From Frigidibacter sp. (GTDB lineage: Bacteria; Pseudomonadota; Alphaproteobacteria; Rhodobacterales; Rhodobacteraceae), in NCBI RefSeq assembly GCF_030695035.1, contig NZ_JAUYTT010000002.1, positions 1 through 64,000 on the forward strand: a stretch of 64,000 bases of DNA, written 5' to 3'. This document shows, one piece after another, positions 62,268 to 64,000 of the stretch; the first letter of the stretch is position 1, and each line of letters begins with the position of its first letter. Below the pieces are notes generated by a model that was not told the origin of the DNA, did no database searches, and saw only the letters and a list, made by a program, of their open reading frames with translations. The translations under genes were made by a program, and so were the position numbers.

Positions 62268-63173
62268 TCAGGGGACCTGGGGGGCCGAGGGCCCTGCCTC
62301 CCACCGCGCCGCCTCCCAGGCCAGCATCGCGCGCTTGACCGGCAGGCCCCAGTGATAGCCGCCAAGCGCGCCGGACCGGGCCAGCGCGCGGTGGCAGGGG
62401 ATCAGGAAGCTGATCGGGTTGCGCCCGATGGCGGTGCCGACGGCACGGGCGGCCCTGGGCGCGCCGATGGCGGCGGCAATGGCGGAGTAGGTGGTGACCT
62501 GACCCGAGGGGATGCGCAGCAGCGCCTCCCAGACCTTGATCTGGAACGGGGCGCCGATCACCTGCAGCGGGGTCTCGCCGTCGCCGCCGAAGGCCGCCGT
62601 CACCCAAGGCGTTAGCGGTGCGGCATCCTCGGTGAAGCGCGCCGCGGGCCAGCGCCCGGCGAGATCGGCAAAGGCGGCGTCGAAGCCGGTTTCCTCGGTG
62701 AAGGCCAGCCCGCAGAGCCCGCGATCCGTGCCCATCGCCAGCGCGTCGCCAAAGGGCGTGTCGAACCGACCCCAGCGGATCTGCAACCCGTCGCCGCCGC
62801 GGGCGAAATCGCCGGGCGTCATCGCCTCCCACCGCAGGAACAGATCATGCAGCCGCCCGGTGCCGGAAAGGCCGGCGCTGGCCGCCGTGTCCAGCAGCGT
62901 CTCGCGTTCGGCCAGCAGCTGCTGGGCGAGCCCGAGCGCCAGATATTGCTGGTAGCGCTTGGGCGAGACCCCGACCCAGGCCGAGAACACCCGCTGGAAA
63001 TGTGCCGCGCTCATCCCCATCCGGCCCGCCAGCGCGTCCAGCGACAGCGCCGGCCCCTCTGCCTCCATCAGCCGCAGCGCGCGGGCGATGACGCGGTAGT
63101 GGTAGCGTGGGTCATCGGTGTCGGTGGTGGCGGGTGTGGTGGCAAAGGCGGGGGCGAAGGGATGCTCGGTCAT
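62268..63173 (-). CDS. AraC-domain/methylated-DNA-protein cysteine methyltransferase fusion (Ada-like)
   Basis: A 301-residue protein. Residues about 25-115 form an AraC helix-turn-helix (LSLDALAGRMGMSAAHFQRV, GVSPKRYQQYLALGLAQQLL). Residues about 140-300 form an alkylguanine-DNA alkyltransferase with the active FLIPCHRAL and GGYHWGLPVKR. The N-terminal metal-binding Ada domain (Cys38 methyl-phosphotriester acceptor) is absent, so induction like E. coli Ada is not expected. It probably removes O6-methylguanine and may regulate DNA repair. Start MTEHPFAP at 63173. Confidence 0.9.
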   Translation of the reverse strand: MTEHPFAPAFATTPATTDTDDPRYHYRVIARALRLMEAEGPALSLDALAGRMGMSAAHFQRVFSAWVGVSPKRYQQYLALGLAQQLLAERETLLDTAASAGLSGTGRLHDLFLRWEAMTPGDFARGGDGLQIRWGRFDTPFGDALAMGTDRGLCGLAFTEETGFDAAFADLAGRWPAARFTEDAAPLTPWVTAAFGGDGETPLQVIGAPFQIKVWEALLRIPSGQVTTYSAIAAAIGAPRAARAVGTAIGRNPISFLIPCHRALARSGALGGYHWGLPVKRAMLAWEAARWEAGPSAPQVP

Positions 63174-63477
63174 CGGAAAACCTCGGGGAACTGTGGCGGC
63201 CAGTCTAGGGGCGGAGTGACCCCCGCGCGACCCGGAACCTGCGCTTGCGAAACGCGCCGCCCCCCTCTCCTTTGCCTTTTCCAAATATCCGCGGGGGGTG
63301 CGGGGGGCGGCAAGCCCCCCGTCCGGCGAGGGCACACACGCCGCCAGCTTGTTCGCGCCGCGGATCCGCCGGGCGCGCTTCTCGACCGCGAAAATACTGA
63401 AAATCCCGTTGATTTCGGCGCCCGGCCGGCCCTGCGGCGCTTGCCCGGTTCGGCGCGGCAGTGCATACCATCGCGCG
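63174..63477. repeat. Divergent gap with hairpin and GGATATTTGGA repeat
   Basis: A 304-base gap between the Ada-like gene and nth. It holds an 8-bp stem at 63301-63321 (CGGGGGGC/GCCCCCCG, 5-base loop) and, next to it on the minus strand, GGATATTTGGA (63290-63280). This is the inverted counterpart of the element after bztD. A run of G at 63291-63308 lies between. No supported gene. Confidence 0.6.
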
Positions 63478-64000
63478 ATGGCCAGACAGCTTGCATATCA
63501 TGAGATCCATGAGGTCTTTGCCCGCTTTCAGGCGGTGGAGCCCGAACCGAAGGGCGAGCTCGAGCATGTCAATGCCTTCACCCTGCTGGTCGCGGTGGCG
63601 CTGTCGGCGCAGGCGACCGATGCCGGGGTGAACAAGGCGACGCGGGCGCTGTTCGCGGTGGTGGATACGCCCGAGAAGATGCTGGCTTTGGGCGAGGAGG
63701 GGCTGACGGAGCATATCCGCACCATCGGCCTTTACCGCCAGAAGGCGCGCAATGTGATCCGCCTCAGCCAGATCCTGGTGGAGAGCTATGGCGGCGAGGT
63801 GCCCTCGAGCCGCGCCGCGCTGCAATCGCTGCCGGGGGTCGGGCGCAAGACGGCGAATGTGGTGCTGAGCATGTGGTTTCACCACCCGGCGCAGGCGGTC
63901 GATACCCATGTATTCCGCGTCGGCAACCGCACCGGGATCGCGCCCGGGCGCGATGTCGACCAGGTGGAGCGGGCGATCGAGGACCATGTGCCCGCGCCCT
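63478..64000 (+). CDS. nth: Endonuclease III (3' end outside window)
   Basis: Nth is a base-excision repair glycosylase/AP lyase for oxidised pyrimidines. 174 residues are present of about 210. Seen: YHEIHEVFARFQAVEPEPKG, NAFTLLVAVALSAQATDAGV, the helix-hairpin-helix LPGVGRKTANVVLSMWF with the catalytic Lys, and the catalytic Asp in VDTHVFRVGNRTGIA. The C-terminal 4Fe-4S Cys cluster is beyond the window. ATG at 63478. It is the only member of this family seen here. Confidence 0.94.
   Translation, partial: MARQLAYHEIHEVFARFQAVEPEPKGELEHVNAFTLLVAVALSAQATDAGVNKATRALFAVVDTPEKMLALGEEGLTEHIRTIGLYRQKARNVIRLSQILVESYGGEVPSSRAALQSLPGVGRKTANVVLSMWFHHPAQAVDTHVFRVGNRTGIAPGRDVDQVERAIEDHVPAP

Overview
The window is chromosomal DNA of a high-GC alphaproteobacterium, almost certainly a member of the Rhodobacteraceae (Rhodobacter-like order Rhodobacterales). 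Evidence: gene products of Rhodobacter type (RpoA, ArgB, BztABCD), a MipZ division-site ATPase, split F0 b/b' subunits with atpI-atpB-atpE-atpF'-atpF kept apart from F1, and the order rpmH-rnpA-yidD-ttcA-yidC-MOSC-engB. No rRNA, CRISPR array or intact insertion sequence was seen, and one tRNA (Arg, anticodon ACG) was found.

Layout. 1-15.5 kb (+): the end of tuf, then the S10, spc and alpha ribosomal operons (rpsJ to rplQ) with secY, adk and rpoA. A small secreted Cys/His-rich protein gene is inserted between rpmD and rplO. 15.6-17.2 kb: a luxR/luxI acyl-homoserine-lactone quorum-sensing pair with a candidate promoter and two palindromes. 17.2-21.8 kb (+): rarA, crcB, an RluC-type pseudouridine synthase, a HAD phosphatase and an ATP12-type chaperone; the last four are translationally coupled. 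22.0-26.5 kb (+): the bztABCD glutamate/glutamine/aspartate/asparagine ABC transporter. 26.6-28.7 kb (-): argB, a ferredoxin-like protein and a SixA-type phosphatase in overlapping order. 28.8 kb (+): an SDR. 29.7-36.9 kb (-): rpmH, rnpA, yidD, ttcA, an EAL phosphodiesterase with degenerate GGDEF, yidC, a MOSC protein and engB. 37.0-40.7 kb (+): a TVP38/VTT membrane protein, a MerA/Lpd-like flavoprotein and an orphan histidine kinase, then tRNA-Arg.

40.8-48.7 kb is the accessory-looking part. Two secreted Gly/Asp-rich repeat proteins share a C-terminal domain and flank a cluster of membrane or envelope genes: an ICMT-like membrane protein, a single-TM protein with a duplicated C-terminal motif, a membrane-tethered LuxR-type regulator, a PepSY-like secreted protein and a receiver-like protein. 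This block is the best candidate for an undescribed system. 48.7-55.2 kb (-): ffh, two GNAT acetyltransferases, chorismate mutase, rpsP, rimM, trmD, rplS, rpmE, then mipZ. 55.7-57.7 kb: azoR with a divergent LysR regulator, and an ArsR regulator with a perfect palindrome upstream. 57.9-60.5 kb (+): the F0 operon. 60.6-64 kb: a FadR-type regulator, an OmpA-type lipoprotein, an AraC/MGMT fusion, and the start of nth, cut by the window end.

Non-coding observations include a 27-bp motif present twice at 25/27 identity, hairpin-rich intergenic elements sharing a GGATATTTGGA core, a hairpin that would hide the rpsJ ribosome-binding site, and perfect palindromes at the luxR, azoR/lysR and arsR control regions. 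Functions are assigned from recognised motifs in the translated sequence. No database search was run.
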